From Bin80 sp964291275 (GTDB lineage Bacteria > Bacteroidota > Rhodothermia > Rhodothermales > Bin80): a stretch of DNA of 64,000 nt. Numbering within the stretch: position 1 is the first letter of the stretch; every line of letters starts with the position of its first letter. Under the pieces are notes generated by a model, which searched no databases, had not been told where the DNA came from, and saw nothing but the letters and a program-made list of their open reading frames with translations. The position numbers and the translations under genes were made by a program. This document shows, piece by piece, positions 8,816-18,957 of this stretch. Location of the stretch: positions 1,240,001 through 1,304,000 of the forward strand of contig OZ219799.1 of NCBI GenBank assembly GCA_964291275.2, written 5' to 3'.

Positions 8816-10624
8816 ATGGTTGAGGAGCTTTTGCGGCGTGCCGAAACGTACATACCGGAAGATTATGATCCTAAACTCTACAAAATACGTCATTCGGCTG
8901 CGCATATCATGGCTCAGGCTGTGCTGGAGCGCTTTCCGGAGGCGAAGCCTACCATAGGCCCGCCAATTGAGGATCGTTTCTACTACGACTTTGAGATGTC
9001 GTCTCCTCCGCATGAGGAGGATCTGTCTTGGATTGAGGATCGAATGCGGACGATCATTAAAGAGCGTCATCGTTTTGAGGTCCGTGAGGTGGCATTGGAC
9101 GAAGCCCGTATGCTTTTTGCAGATAACCCTTACAAGATCGAGCTGATTGAAGAATTGGCGGCCCAGGACGCAGATACACCGTTGACAGTCTATCAGCAGG
9201 CATCCTTCATTGATCTTTGCCGGGGACCGCATGTTCCCCACACCGGTTACCTTAAGCCCAATGGGATCAAGTTGTTGAGCATTGCGGGGGCTTATTGGCG
9301 GGGAGATGCAGAGAAACCGCAATTAATTCGCATCTATGGCACAGCGTGGAAGAATAGTACGCAGTTGCAGGAATACCTGGATCGTCTGGAGCAGGCTCGT
9401 GCCAGAGATCACCGGGTCTTGGGAAAGAAATTGGAGCTGTTCATGTTCAGTGAGAAGGTCGGACCGGGGCTGCCGCTTTGGCTTCCGGCAGGTACCACAC
9501 TTCGAGAAACATTGGTGAATTTTTTACGCGAAGAACAACTTCGGCGCGGCTATGAACCCGTGATCACACCACATATAGGGCATCTTGATCTTTATCGAAC
9601 CAGTGGGCACTATCCGTATTACAGTGCAAGTCAGTTTCCACCTATGAGCTCACATGGTATGGACGGTTATCTGCTCAAACCTATGAACTGTCCGCATCAT
9701 ATTCAGATTTATGCACATAAGCGGCGCAGCTATCGGGAGCTGCCCGTAAAGCTGGCAGAATTTGGACAGGTTTACCGATATGAGCAAACGGGTGAACTTG
9801 GCGGCTTGACGCGTGTACGTGGTTTTACGGTGGACGATGCGCATATTTTTTGCCGACACGATCAAGTTGAAGAGGAAATCCGGGATTCCGTAGATCTTGC
9901 ACTTCAGGTGTTGGGTGCATTGGATTTTAAGGATTACAGCGTGCAATTGTCCCTCCGCGACCCCAGCAACCATGATAAGTACACAGGTACAGTAGAGGTT
10001 TGGGAAGCTGCTGAAGATTCGATGCGAAAGGTGGTGCAGGAGATGAACCTAGATGTCCACGAGGAGCCTGGGGAGGCGGCCTTTTATGGGCCGAAGATCG
10101 ATTTTATGGTTCGGGATGCGCTTGGGCGGCAATGGCAATTAGGTACCGTCCAATTGGATTATAATCTACCTGAACGCTTCGACCTCTGGTATACAGGTGC
10201 AGATGACGGACGTCATCGTCCGGCCATGATTCATCGGGCGCCGTTTGGTTCACTGGAGCGGTTTATTGGTGTCTTGATTGAGCACTGTGCAGGCATATTT
10301 CCGTTATGGTTGACACCGGAGCAGGTACGTGTAATGTCAATTTCTGAGCGATTCGCGGATTATGCCGGTGAAGTGCATGCCAGGCTTCAGCAGGAAGGGT
10401 TACGTGCGACACTGGATGTGCGCAGTGAAAAGATCGGCTATAAGATTCGGGAAGCTCAGTTGATGAAGCTGCCGTATATGTTGGTACTTGGTGCGCGTGA
10501 GGTTGAGCACGAGACCGTATCGGTGCGTGCACGTTCGGGCAAAGACCTGGGAGGAATGACGCTAAGTGCTTTCCTGGAACTGATCAGCGAGGAGCGCACT
10601 CCCATTATGGAGGATCCAAACTGA
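8816..10624 (+). CDS. thrS: Threonyl-tRNA synthetase without TGS domain
   Basis: A 602-residue class II synthetase charging tRNA-Thr. The editing domain begins almost at the N-terminus (IRHSAAHIMAQAVLERFP, with the Zn/editing HxxxH, and FIDLCRGPHVP). It is followed by the catalytic core with motif 2 (TRVRGFTVDDAHIFC), the Zn-binding NCPHH, motif 3 (GSLERFIGVLIEH) and a C-terminal anticodon-binding domain. The roughly 60-residue N-terminal TGS domain of typical ThrRS is absent, and the sequence upstream of the ATG at 8816 offers no place for it because the divergent fusion gene starts at 8749. An ISL3 element has inserted 16 bp after the stop codon. Confidence 0.95.
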   Translation: MVEELLRRAETYIPEDYDPKLYKIRHSAAHIMAQAVLERFPEAKPTIGPPIEDRFYYDFEMSSPPHEEDLSWIEDRMRTIIKERHRFEVREVALDEARMLFADNPYKIELIEELAAQDADTPLTVYQQASFIDLCRGPHVPHTGYLKPNGIKLLSIAGAYWRGDAEKPQLIRIYGTAWKNSTQLQEYLDRLEQARARDHRVLGKKLELFMFSEKVGPGLPLWLPAGTTLRETLVNFLREEQLRRGYEPVITPHIGHLDLYRTSGHYPYYSASQFPPMSSHGMDGYLLKPMNCPHHIQIYAHKRRSYRELPVKLAEFGQVYRYEQTGELGGLTRVRGFTVDDAHIFCRHDQVEEEIRDSVDLALQVLGALDFKDYSVQLSLRDPSNHDKYTGTVEVWEAAEDSMRKVVQEMNLDVHEEPGEAAFYGPKIDFMVRDALGRQWQLGTVQLDYNLPERFDLWYTGADDGRHRPAMIHRAPFGSLERFIGVLIEHCAGIFPLWLTPEQVRVMSISERFADYAGEVHARLQQEGLRATLDVRSEKIGYKIREAQLMKLPYMLVLGAREVEHETVSVRARSGKDLGGMTLSAFLELISEERTPIMEDPN

Positions 10625-10640
10625 CCCGTCCTGTATTTTA

Positions 10641-12041
10641 GGGGCTTCAACTAATTTAGTGAAACCCTTGTTTTTGAGACAGCATTTGGATATAGATCCA
10701 GTCCACCGAGATAGAAGTAGATTGCATTTGCTAACCGCTTGGTATTTCGAAATCCGCGGCAACGGACTTTGATCGTTTTGATTCGACTGTTGATGCTTTC
10801 TGCTGGCCCATTGCTGGCTTTGAGAATGATCGCATTGAGAATTCCCCAAAGGTGTTTTCTGACCGTCTTGGCAACTTTAACCATGTCTTCAAGCCGGCAA
10901 CGTGAGGCCCAGGACAACCATTTTTCCCAAGCTTTGCGTGCCCAGGTTCGGCTCTTATAGTGCCACAATTTCTGGGACAATTCTTTGATGGCCCAGGCAC
11001 GGGCCGTTTTCAACGAACTATCCTTTAACGCCTTGAATCGCTTCTTTTGGCGGACCGACATATTCTGTTTGTTGGTCAGCCAGTCATACTTGGTCCCGGT
11101 GAGATCATCAATGCCCGCTTTCCGCAATTCTCGGTTCTCCTGCCGACGGACTTTATCCACCGCCCCTCCAATCTTTTTCGCCACATGAAAACGATCAAAT
11201 GCAATCTTGGATGCCGCATCTGGAACATGTTTTTTCGTGGACTTGATATAGGCAGGCCACATATCCATGCTCACACTTTCAATCGCTTCCAGTTGCTCAG
11301 TAGAACAGCCTTCATAATAAGCATCCAGACTCGCATGGGTGCGCTTTTCCTTGACAAACAGCACCGTACCCGTTTGAGAATCTGAGACCACGGTGATATA
11401 CTTATGGCCTTTTTTATACGAGGTCTCATCCACACACACATGGGCAACCGGTTGCGCCTTTCTGCGATCAAGCCCCCGTTCCACTGCGCGGTCCATAATC
11501 CCTGCAACCGCAGGCCAACTCATCTGCAGGAGCCGACACACTGACGAGATCGTTGACTCCCGAAGCAGATCAATGACCAGCGCCTCAAATTCATAGGTCA
11601 TGCGTACACTCCGATCCGCCCAAGGGGGCGAAATCGTCACCACTCCGTGTTCTGCACACTTTACACGAGGTAACTGCGTCGTTACGATTGTACGATATTT
11701 TCCGGTATCCAGATGACGCCAACTCCGAGTCCGACGATCATACACCGGACTCGCTTGATCACATTTTGGACACCGAAGCTTGGATTCATCCGTACAGATC
11801 ACATGGATATGGGCCTCCTCGGCATCATGATCCGCTGTTACCTCCGAAATTGACCAAGGTGACGAAATGCCATAAACCTTGTTTATTCCTTTAATCTTCA
11901 CCCCCATTACGATTCGTAATTGTCGAAAAAATGAAAGATAAAACCTTTGAGTAGAATGACGCATGACGCGATAAATCGTCTGAAACCTTAGCCCAGAATT
12001 GGATAAGATCAGGACTAATTCACTATATTTATTGAAGTCCC
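10641..12041 (-). mobile_element. ISL3-family insertion sequence, copy A (complete)
   Basis: A complete 1401-bp element. The left terminus (GGGGCTTCAACTAATTTAG… at 10641-10663) is an imperfect inverted repeat of the right terminus (12019-12041, reading GGGACTTCAATAAATATAG… on the other strand). It is flanked by a perfect 8-bp target duplication GTATTTTA at 10633-10640 and 12042-12049, the duplication length expected for ISL3. It carries one transposase gene. It landed between thrS and proS without damaging either. A related copy lies at 45271-46676 and a decayed fragment at about 16.1-16.3 kb. Confidence 0.95.
10651..11907 (-). CDS. ISL3-family transposase (copy A)
   Basis: A DDE transposase of about 418 residues. 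The N-terminal zinc ribbon has CPKCDQASPVYDRR and a second Cys pair with KCAEHG. A helix-turn-helix region (STISSVCRLLQMSWPAVAGIM) precedes the catalytic domain (VCVDETSYKKGHKYITVV, SMDMWPAYI, FDRFHVAKK, and NGPAESINSRIK near the end). The frame is open to 12081, but the ATG at 11907 (MGVKIKGINKVYGI) aligns with the start of copy B and fits the family. The stop lies inside the left end of the element. It appears intact and potentially active. Confidence 0.92.
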   Translation of the reverse strand: MGVKIKGINKVYGISSPWSISEVTADHDAEEAHIHVICTDESKLRCPKCDQASPVYDRRTRSWRHLDTGKYRTIVTTQLPRVKCAEHGVVTISPPWADRSVRMTYEFEALVIDLLRESTISSVCRLLQMSWPAVAGIMDRAVERGLDRRKAQPVAHVCVDETSYKKGHKYITVVSDSQTGTVLFVKEKRTHASLDAYYEGCSTEQLEAIESVSMDMWPAYIKSTKKHVPDAASKIAFDRFHVAKKIGGAVDKVRRQENRELRKAGIDDLTGTKYDWLTNKQNMSVRQKKRFKALKDSSLKTARAWAIKELSQKLWHYKSRTWARKAWEKWLSWASRCRLEDMVKVAKTVRKHLWGILNAIILKASNGPAESINSRIKTIKVRCRGFRNTKRLANAIYFYLGGLDLYPNAVSKTRVSLN

Positions 12042-12109
12042 GTATTTTATCGGTTTGTTCGCATAGCGATGAGAGAAGCATCGGTGGTTGCGAATACCCA
12101 TGAAGGGAG

Positions 12110-13894
12110 TTATATCGTCGCGGGACGCGATGCCCAGGTCGGCAAGTCTGTCAGTCGGCTGTGCAATGCTTCGAAAGAGTCCGCGATATTTTCCTGGATA
12201 CGCTCTACGGCATCCTCAAGAGGGATAATTACGAGATTATTGCTGCGTCTGCGGCCAAACTCCACACCGCCACGGTTCAGTGAGCGGGAGCTGACTGTGC
12301 ACCTGAGCGGCATGCCCCGCAGGTCAGCATCCGCGAATTTGATGCCGGGGCTAACTTCTCTATCATCGTAAAGTACCTCTACGCCGGCTGTAAGCAACGC
12401 ATGATAGAGTGCTTCGGCTTTCTCCTTTACTTCTCCAGAGCGTCCTAGGGATACCAGAACTACATGGTACGGAGCAACGGAAATGGGTAGGTCCATGCCA
12501 TAGTCGTCGCTATATTCCTCAGCAACGCAGGCCAGTGCACGTCCGACTCCAATTCCGTAGGATCCCATGACGATAGGGCGCTCCACGCCGGTTTCATCGG
12601 TATAAGTAGCTCCCATGCTCCCGCTGTACCGGGTACCCAGCTGGAAGATATTGCCTACCTCTACGCCACGAACGACACGCAAAGGTTTGCCATCAATCGG
12701 GTCTGGTGCACCATCATAGGCCAGCGCAATTGGGGCGACAATATCGGCGGTAAAATCCCGGCCGTAGTTCGCTCCGGTGAAATGCCAGTCATGCTCATTG
12801 GCCCCGACTACCAGATTCACTGATTCAGGGATGAGGTCATCTACGACGGTGATCGTCTTGGTGCGATCAAGATCTCGCAGTGAGGCGTAGCCTGGTACGC
12901 ATCCTGCGGCGGCAATTTCCTCGGCTTCTGCAGGGCGCAGGGCTTGTGCTTTCACGGCGTAACGCAGTTGCAGCTCATTAATTGCCATATCTCCCCGAAC
13001 ACAGGCAGCAATAAGCTTAGGTGGTGCTTCTGCCCCAAAGTCGCCCATAAAGAAGACCATTTTGCCGGTCTGACGTGTACTGACGCCACAGAAGGTTGCC
13101 ACTTTATCGATGGTAGATTGCCCGGGTGTGTGGACACGATTCAGGGGTGCTGGTGTATCGGCAGGTTCCGGTTTTTTTCGGAAGGTTGCTACATCCAGAT
13201 TGGACGCGTAACCGGTTTCCTCGCAAATAGCCAGAGAGTCCTCGCCAATGGGGGTGATGTACATGAATTCGTGAGCGACCTTGCCCCCCATCATTCCGGG
13301 ATCACTCTGTACTGCGACCAGCTTCAGGCCGAGTCGTGCACCAATACGATGGTAGGCATCATAATGCGCTTCGTATTGGGTTTGAAGACCATCAAAATTG
13401 GCATCCAGTGTGTACGAGTCCTTCATGACGAATTCTCGCACGCGAATAAGACCTCCCCTGGCCCGGGGTTCATCCCGGAACTTAGTTTGCATATGGTAGA
13501 CCATTTGGGGGAGTTGCCGGTAGGAGCGGATCTCTGATTTACAAAGAGTGGTAACGACCTCTTCGTGGGTCATGGCCAGTACGAGATCCCGACCTCTGCG
13601 GTCCTGAAGGCGGCCCATTTCGTCTCCGATTTCATACCAGCGTCCAGATTCCTGCCAGACTTCGGCTGGATGCACTACGGGCATACACATTTCCTGTCCG
13701 TTAATCGCATCCATTTCTTCGCGCAGGATTTGCTCGATTTTGCGTAAGGATCGATGTGCCAACGGCAGATAAGAGTAGAGGCCTGCAGCCAATTGTCGTA
13801 CATACCCAGCTCGTACAAGCATTTGGCTGGATGCGGAATCAGACTCTGAGGGTGCTTCACGCAAAGTTTGACCGAAGAATTTTGACAAGCGCAT
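12110..13894 (-). CDS. proS: Prolyl-tRNA synthetase (bacterial type with editing insertion)
   Basis: A 594-residue class II synthetase charging tRNA-Pro. The start MRLSKFFGQTLREAPSESDS at 13894 matches the family, whereas the frame's upstream 13 codons do not. Motif 1 (LVRAGYVRQLAAGLYSYLPLAHR), motif 2 (FRDEPRARGGLIRVREFVMKDSYTL) and motif 3 (GSYGIGVGRALA) are present. The YbaK-like INS editing domain lies between motifs 2 and 3, containing the STIDKVATF segment, and the anticodon-binding domain is C-terminal. The length matches the bacterial form with INS. It is convergent with thrS, with ISL3 copy A between their 3' ends. Confidence 0.95.
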   Translation of the reverse strand: MRLSKFFGQTLREAPSESDSASSQMLVRAGYVRQLAAGLYSYLPLAHRSLRKIEQILREEMDAINGQEMCMPVVHPAEVWQESGRWYEIGDEMGRLQDRRGRDLVLAMTHEEVVTTLCKSEIRSYRQLPQMVYHMQTKFRDEPRARGGLIRVREFVMKDSYTLDANFDGLQTQYEAHYDAYHRIGARLGLKLVAVQSDPGMMGGKVAHEFMYITPIGEDSLAICEETGYASNLDVATFRKKPEPADTPAPLNRVHTPGQSTIDKVATFCGVSTRQTGKMVFFMGDFGAEAPPKLIAACVRGDMAINELQLRYAVKAQALRPAEAEEIAAAGCVPGYASLRDLDRTKTITVVDDLIPESVNLVVGANEHDWHFTGANYGRDFTADIVAPIALAYDGAPDPIDGKPLRVVRGVEVGNIFQLGTRYSGSMGATYTDETGVERPIVMGSYGIGVGRALACVAEEYSDDYGMDLPISVAPYHVVLVSLGRSGEVKEKAEALYHALLTAGVEVLYDDREVSPGIKFADADLRGMPLRCTVSSRSLNRGGVEFGRRRSNNLVIIPLEDAVERIQENIADSFEALHSRLTDLPTWASRPATI

Positions 13895-14036
13895 GTTAGT
13901 CAGATAATTGAGAACCGTAAGAATACGGCGCACAACGCTTACGCTTGCAGTCTACGATGGTTGACTTGAATTATTGCTTTGATCGAGATTTAACCTACCT
14001 TTCCATCCATGGTGCATACACATTGCCTGTTAGCTT

Positions 14037-15946
14037 GTGCTTGTCAGAGAATAGGTCATTTTTGCGATTCTTGCTATATTCATAACAATCTGGGGCCGTA
14101 ATTGTGGCGTCGTTGATGGAGTTTCGGGGGAATTAGGTGCCTTTCGGCTTGCTGAACGGTCACTGGAAGACATTTTTTGCTCTCCGATGCAGCTGGGACG
14201 CGACCATGCGTGCCAACCCGACGTATGTCTGCCTTTCCGCTTATGGCGGAGCCTGTCCAAATTCCTTCGGTAGGATTACAGCGGCGCTACGCCGCTCGTT
14301 TTCGGGCCTGATGCCAGCGCTTGAGCCGCTCTTCTTTCCGCTTCAACTGCAAGCCAAGACGATGCACGTTGGCCGCGACCACAGAGAGCGCCACCGTGCG
14401 ACCAAATCCCTCCTTACCATGCGTACGCACCAAGTCCAGTCCGCGCTGGTTCAAATTGTTGATCGCGGATTCTACCGCCGGATGCTGACGACGACCCTCC
14501 ACAAAGTCCGGAGCGGATGCGCGCTCCTTGTCCGCATGACTTAAACGACCCCGCTTCGGCATAATCACCAGTTCCAGAATTTGCTCCAATGCGCGCCGGT
14601 TGTGTTCCGATGAATACCCCGTATCCATGCTGCACGAAGTCAGGGACGGGTACAGCGTCTTGGCCTCCCGTAAAAAATCCACGATCATTGACGAATCTAC
14701 CCCCTCGTAGAGCACCCGGTAGTGAAGAATGTACTGATGCTGGTCCTCCAAGACGCAGACCGGGAGGCCCAACTCCGCCTGTACCCCCGCCTTACCTTTG
14801 ACGATCCAACGCGTATGCGGCTCGTGAACCGAGAAAATCTTCTCCGAATGCGGAATCTTTTCGCCCCTGAGCAACCGCCGATCCACCTGATCGATCAGTG
14901 TCAAGCTGCATCCCAGGTAGTGCAGCCACCGATCACTGCAATCTGCCCCCAACCTCCGCTGCGAAGCCAACGCCTTCTTCACCAGCTTTCTGCAGTGGCA
15001 CAGGTATTTGCGCACCCGATCACGACGACGCCAGCCCCGTGACCTGCGTACCCCTTGAAACAAACGATCAAGCCGCTTTTCCCAATCCGACGCCTTGTGC
15101 CAGCCCGGCACGCCGTGCGCACGGTTCATACATGCGGACTCCCGAAGCAAACAACCCACCGCATCGCTTAGCAGACTGACATCGGTGGGCCAATGAACAT
15201 GCGTCTTCGTCACTACTGAATCTACTCTGCACCGTAAACCCTCCTACCGGGCCTTCTTCGTAAGCTTTGCGTGCCCATGCTCCACCACGACCGCGTTGAT
15301 TTTTCCCAGTAACTCCTCAGATAACAAACTAACATTGTCCAGAATCGTCTGTACATGGTATTCCGGTTCCGCTTCCTCGCGCCAACCACCATGCCCAAGC
15401 ATCTGGCGCAGAAGCTTGTCGTAGTTCGCCATATGCGTCAGTCGATCATAGTCGCAGTTGAGGGCCTGCTTCATCACCCCCAGAACGAAAATTCTCCATA
15501 GATCCATCCCCGGGCGTCCCAATTTGTGACTGACTCCCGAACCCACGCCCGCTTCCAAAAGCTCAAAAATCTTCGCTCGCGTCTTTGCATTCTTGTATAT
15601 CGAACGCAAACCACGCAATACCACCGGAATGTCATCCCGGCTTCGGGGGTTAAGCTCGATCTCTTCAATCGGGACCTGCCCAAACGCGCGTTGGGCTTCC
15701 ATTACTACACGCATGGCAACAAAGGGACGAATGTGCACGCTTAAACGCCCAAATCAGACCTTCTACCCCAAAATTGCCGCCAGATTCGCAAATTCATTCA
15801 ACCTCCTGCTCGGACGACGCCTATGTGATCAGAGCCCCAAATACACGCTAAATCCTGACCAAATCCACCAAAAATGATCAAATCTGCCCCCAAATACCCG
15901 AATTCATCGTATAATCCCACAACCAAAATCATTTTCTGGCAAGCAC
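14037..15946 (-). mobile_element. ISNCY-like (ISDol1-type) insertion sequence, copy A
   Basis: A 1910-bp element, the same length as copy B at 51359-53268 but in the opposite orientation. Its termini read GTGCTTGTCAGAGAATAGG (from 14037) and, on the other strand, GTGCTTGCCAGAAAATGAT (from 15946). A perfect 6-bp duplication TAGCTT flanks it at 14031-14036 and 15947-15952. The transposase type plus 6-bp duplication points to the ISNCY/ISDol1 group; the family name is from memory of transposase sequence and is less certain than the boundaries. Its transposase is broken by a nonsense codon, so this copy could move only with help from copy B. Confidence 0.88.
14287..15738 (-). pseudogene. ISNCY-like transposase, inactivated by an in-frame stop
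   Basis: Compared with the intact 483-residue transposase of copy B, this copy has the same frame throughout, but a TAG stop at 15244-15246 replaces the Glu codon in the copy-B sequence KKAQEEGLRC (here KKAR-stop-EGLRC). The N-terminal 164 residues (15244-15738) and the remaining 308 (from 15213) are therefore separated by a single nonsense mutation, not a frameshift. The downstream half retains the catalytic core (SCSMDTGYSSEHN and HPAVESAINNLNQRGLD). A few other substitutions relative to copy B indicate modest divergence since duplication. Confidence 0.9.
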
Positions 15947-16086
15947 TAGCTTGGTATACGGCGAACTCCCGTGAATTCGTGTTAAACCGTGGAGCATTCG
16001 GCAGAGCCTAGAAAATATTGCCTGCAGTCTGTTTTGGGGCTATCTGTTGAGGCATCTAGCCTGTAATGTTCAGTGCAGTGGCATTG

Positions 16087-16287
16087 CTAGTATAGACAGC
16101 TGGCTACACCCTTATCCAGATGACGCCACCGGCGCGGGCGGCGATAATACATGGAACAAGCCTGATCACATTTCGGGCTTCTCAGCGTAGACGCATCCGT
16201 GCAAATAACATGAACCTCCACTTCCTTGGCCTCATGATTCGTCGTCATCCGTGAAATCTCTTTGCAATAGATTGGACAAAGTTTCAC
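16087..16287 (-). pseudogene. ISL3 transposase N-terminal fragment
   Basis: A short minus-strand frame reading …EVEVHVICTDASTLRSPKCDQACSMYYRR…WRHLDKG matches the N-terminal zinc-ribbon region of the two ISL3 transposases (HVICTDESKLRCPKCDQASPVYDRR…WRHLDTG). One zinc ligand is already changed (Cys to Ser in LRSPKC), and nothing of the catalytic domain remains. No matching terminal repeats were found. It is an old ISL3 insertion scar, and it lies next to the right end of ISNCY copy A. Confidence 0.75.
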
Positions 16288-16370
16288 TCAACGACATAAG
16301 CACCAAATAAATCGCTTGCGGATCTCTCCCAGCCCCGCAAACAGTTGCATTGCTTTTGACGATTGTGGGG

Positions 16371-18755
16371 CTATTTGCTCCGAAATGCCGCTTTGGCTGC
16401 CTCAAGACGCTTTACCCGCTCCGCTTCTTCCGTCTCATCCTGTGGCACCAGCGTTAACAGTCGACCAATGTAGTGCACATCTTCAGCATACTCGTTGAGC
16501 CTTCGCTTGTAACTGGCGCGGTTCTTGACGCAGACCAGCGTATAGGGACTACCCTTGCGCTCGGTTTCATGGTCTATATCCAGACGTAGTTCTTCTATCA
16601 TTTTGTGGATATACTTGCGAAAATCCTTGGCTACCTTGAATCGCTTGACGCGCACATCAGGACTCAGACAGAATGCCTGGAGCTCAGAAGCGAGCTCGTC
16701 AGTGTGGGGTATCTCAATCTCAGCATTGATGATCCAGTTGGTGGGTTCGTCAGGAGGAGTGCTGCTGCGCCGGAGCAGGAAGTCGGTCGATTGTCTCCAG
16801 AGTAGCCTGTAGGCTTGCGTACGGTTAACGTGTTCAATTTTGTGTAAACCTGCTAGAGTTTGGGGCAACATCCGGTCTGGTGTGACGATTTTCGGGAAGT
16901 CGGCAATGGTGGTTGCAGCATGAACGGATTCCTGCTCCAGCTCCAAGTGCAAGGTGAGTGCGAAAAGACTGTAGGTGGCTGCAGAATCCAGATGTTCTCG
17001 CTCCACGACTTCAGCATCGCCATATACGATTTTTCCGCCTAACAGTCGGCGGTATCCCTCACGACTGAACGTTTTGGAGCTATACTCCAGCACAGCGCGA
17101 AGATTTAACACGGCGGATTGTACCATTTCTCGCAACATGTCGCGCCACACTAACTCGGCCTGAACCAGATTCTGTGCGATCAGCGTCAGTAAGGAGAGAA
17201 TCTCCTTGGGGTGCTCGGGCATGCATTTTTTGATCAGACTTGACAGAAACTCCCTAGCAGTCTCGGGGCCGACCACGGGCAGCAGGCCGACGAGGGATGC
17301 ATTCTCACTACCGTCATAGTGGTTTACCACGATCCGATCGAGAAAGTCCGTTGCTATGTCAGCATTTCCCGTCGTACCCAGCAGCCGGAGCATTTCAGGC
17401 AAATTATTATCATGATATTCTCTTTTGCGCGTTGGCCATCGGTCGGCTATTTTGGACAGTAGGCGCCGCATTTCAGCGTCGCTTACCTTATCATGCTGTG
17501 TAGCGACCCAAGACACTGCATTTTTGATGCCACCACTCGCGACGATTTCCAGTGTCTTTGCTTTGGGCCAAACAACAAGGGCTGCGAGGCGGTAGATAAG
17601 GTCCAGCGTCGGGCCGTAATTGCCCATGTAGTCTTCGAACTCCTCCTCGTCAGGGTCAACATCTTCAAGTGCATCCAGAGGAATGAGTTCGCCGTCGGCT
17701 ATTGAAAGCTTGCCGAAGGGTAGATGGCTGCCATCACGGGCGACCCAATTCTCTAGGTGTTCCTCACGCTCATGCAACTCCGCAATTGTCGAACCAACTA
17801 TAGGTTCATCTCCCCAGCCTGAATCATAATCAACTTCAGGATCGCCTGTCTCTCGAATGTACAGCACAGCGGCGTGCATGTCACATTTCGCATTTTCGGC
17901 TGCTTCCCCTAAAACCCGTGCTACCGCTGCGTCGGTACCTTTTAATGTATCAAAGGAGAGGCCGTCCTCGGTGTACGAGTGATCCAGCAACCAAACTATC
18001 TTATCCGTCTTACCATGGTCCTTCCAATCTGCTAGGCACGCCTTGACCTTGTCTGTTAATTCGGTATAGTCAGGTGCTCCGGTCCATTTTTTGCCGGAAC
18101 GAATAAACAGGTTGTACACGAGGGATATGCGATGCCCCTTGGTCACTGGTCGTGCCTCATGAAGGCAGTCTGAGTAAAACGCTGCATACGAAAGCTCCGA
18201 GGGCTCTCGAGCACTCATGTTGAAGACTGTCTCCTGATCTCCGTGGCGAATGGCCAGTTCACCCCCTTCGCCAGGAGTCGGCAACGACAGGGACAGGGTA
18301 GCAATCATTCCCGGCACTTTTTCCGTATCCCGGTGGGTGGCAAAAAACCCGCCTTCCCTGTAGACGAGGAGCTTGTACATTTTCGCGCCGAGCTGCTCTT
18401 TATCAAACCCAAGGCCTTTGCTCACGAGGTTCATAATTTTCTCGAACGTGCTAGGCCATGTGCGGCCGGTCACATGAATCTGGTCGGCATCAATCTGCCA
18501 GCAGTCGCGCACTGCTGTATCCATTAGCGTTGTGGTTCCTTTGCCGTAGGGTGCACGTTCCGCCATATCAATCAATGCGTCAATTTGTGCCTGTGGTACT
18601 GGAAATGAGAGCGTTTCCACACCGTTAAGAGTGACGTGTGGCATCGGCTCGTACAGCCTGCCACCTACGCAGTAATCTCCCGGACGGTCAACGGACCGAA
18701 GCAGATCAACGAGGCGTCCGTTTATATGTCTGTAATCGAAATCTTGATTATCCAT
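16371..18755 (-). CDS. Large protein with N-terminal 2-oxoglutarate/Fe(II) oxygenase domain
   Basis: A 794-residue protein. Residues about 120-215 form a prolyl-4-hydroxylase-like 2OG-Fe(II) oxygenase fold: HRD iron ligands H141 and D143 in FFATHRDTEKVPG, distal H199 in DCLHEARPV, and Arg209 in KGHRISLVYNLF to bind the 2-oxoglutarate carboxylate. GGELAIRHG (about 164) lies between, as in P4Hc proteins. The remaining roughly 570 residues are helical, possibly repeat-like, with no family I recognise and no membrane segment. The substrate may be a protein side chain or nucleic acid. It stands alone between IS elements, with no operon partner. The frame is long and intact despite heavily rearranged surroundings. 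Confidence 0.7.
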   Translation of the reverse strand: MDNQDFDYRHINGRLVDLLRSVDRPGDYCVGGRLYEPMPHVTLNGVETLSFPVPQAQIDALIDMAERAPYGKGTTTLMDTAVRDCWQIDADQIHVTGRTWPSTFEKIMNLVSKGLGFDKEQLGAKMYKLLVYREGGFFATHRDTEKVPGMIATLSLSLPTPGEGGELAIRHGDQETVFNMSAREPSELSYAAFYSDCLHEARPVTKGHRISLVYNLFIRSGKKWTGAPDYTELTDKVKACLADWKDHGKTDKIVWLLDHSYTEDGLSFDTLKGTDAAVARVLGEAAENAKCDMHAAVLYIRETGDPEVDYDSGWGDEPIVGSTIAELHEREEHLENWVARDGSHLPFGKLSIADGELIPLDALEDVDPDEEEFEDYMGNYGPTLDLIYRLAALVVWPKAKTLEIVASGGIKNAVSWVATQHDKVSDAEMRRLLSKIADRWPTRKREYHDNNLPEMLRLLGTTGNADIATDFLDRIVVNHYDGSENASLVGLLPVVGPETAREFLSSLIKKCMPEHPKEILSLLTLIAQNLVQAELVWRDMLREMVQSAVLNLRAVLEYSSKTFSREGYRRLLGGKIVYGDAEVVEREHLDSAATYSLFALTLHLELEQESVHAATTIADFPKIVTPDRMLPQTLAGLHKIEHVNRTQAYRLLWRQSTDFLLRRSSTPPDEPTNWIINAEIEIPHTDELASELQAFCLSPDVRVKRFKVAKDFRKYIHKMIEELRLDIDHETERKGSPYTLVCVKNRASYKRRLNEYAEDVHYIGRLLTLVPQDETEEAERVKRLEAAKAAFRSK

Positions 18756-18957
18756 TATGGTTACGTATGGAGCTTTTAGTACGTGAGTATCTAATCGTGT
18801 AGTATCCAGTAAGGGGTGTTGAGAATTTCATGGGATGCAATATAGATTGAAAGTGCTATACTACATTCCTCTAACCAGCTAAGATTTTTACGCATCCCCG
18901 TTCTTTGGCTGGTTCTACACGATTCGTATAGAATGGTAGATTGGGGATGCCCCAAAT

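Noticed and set aside
15213..15246. Programmed frameshift in ISNCY transposase copy A
   Set aside because: Both halves are in the same frame, and comparison with copy B shows a Glu codon changed to TAG, i.e. a nonsense mutation.
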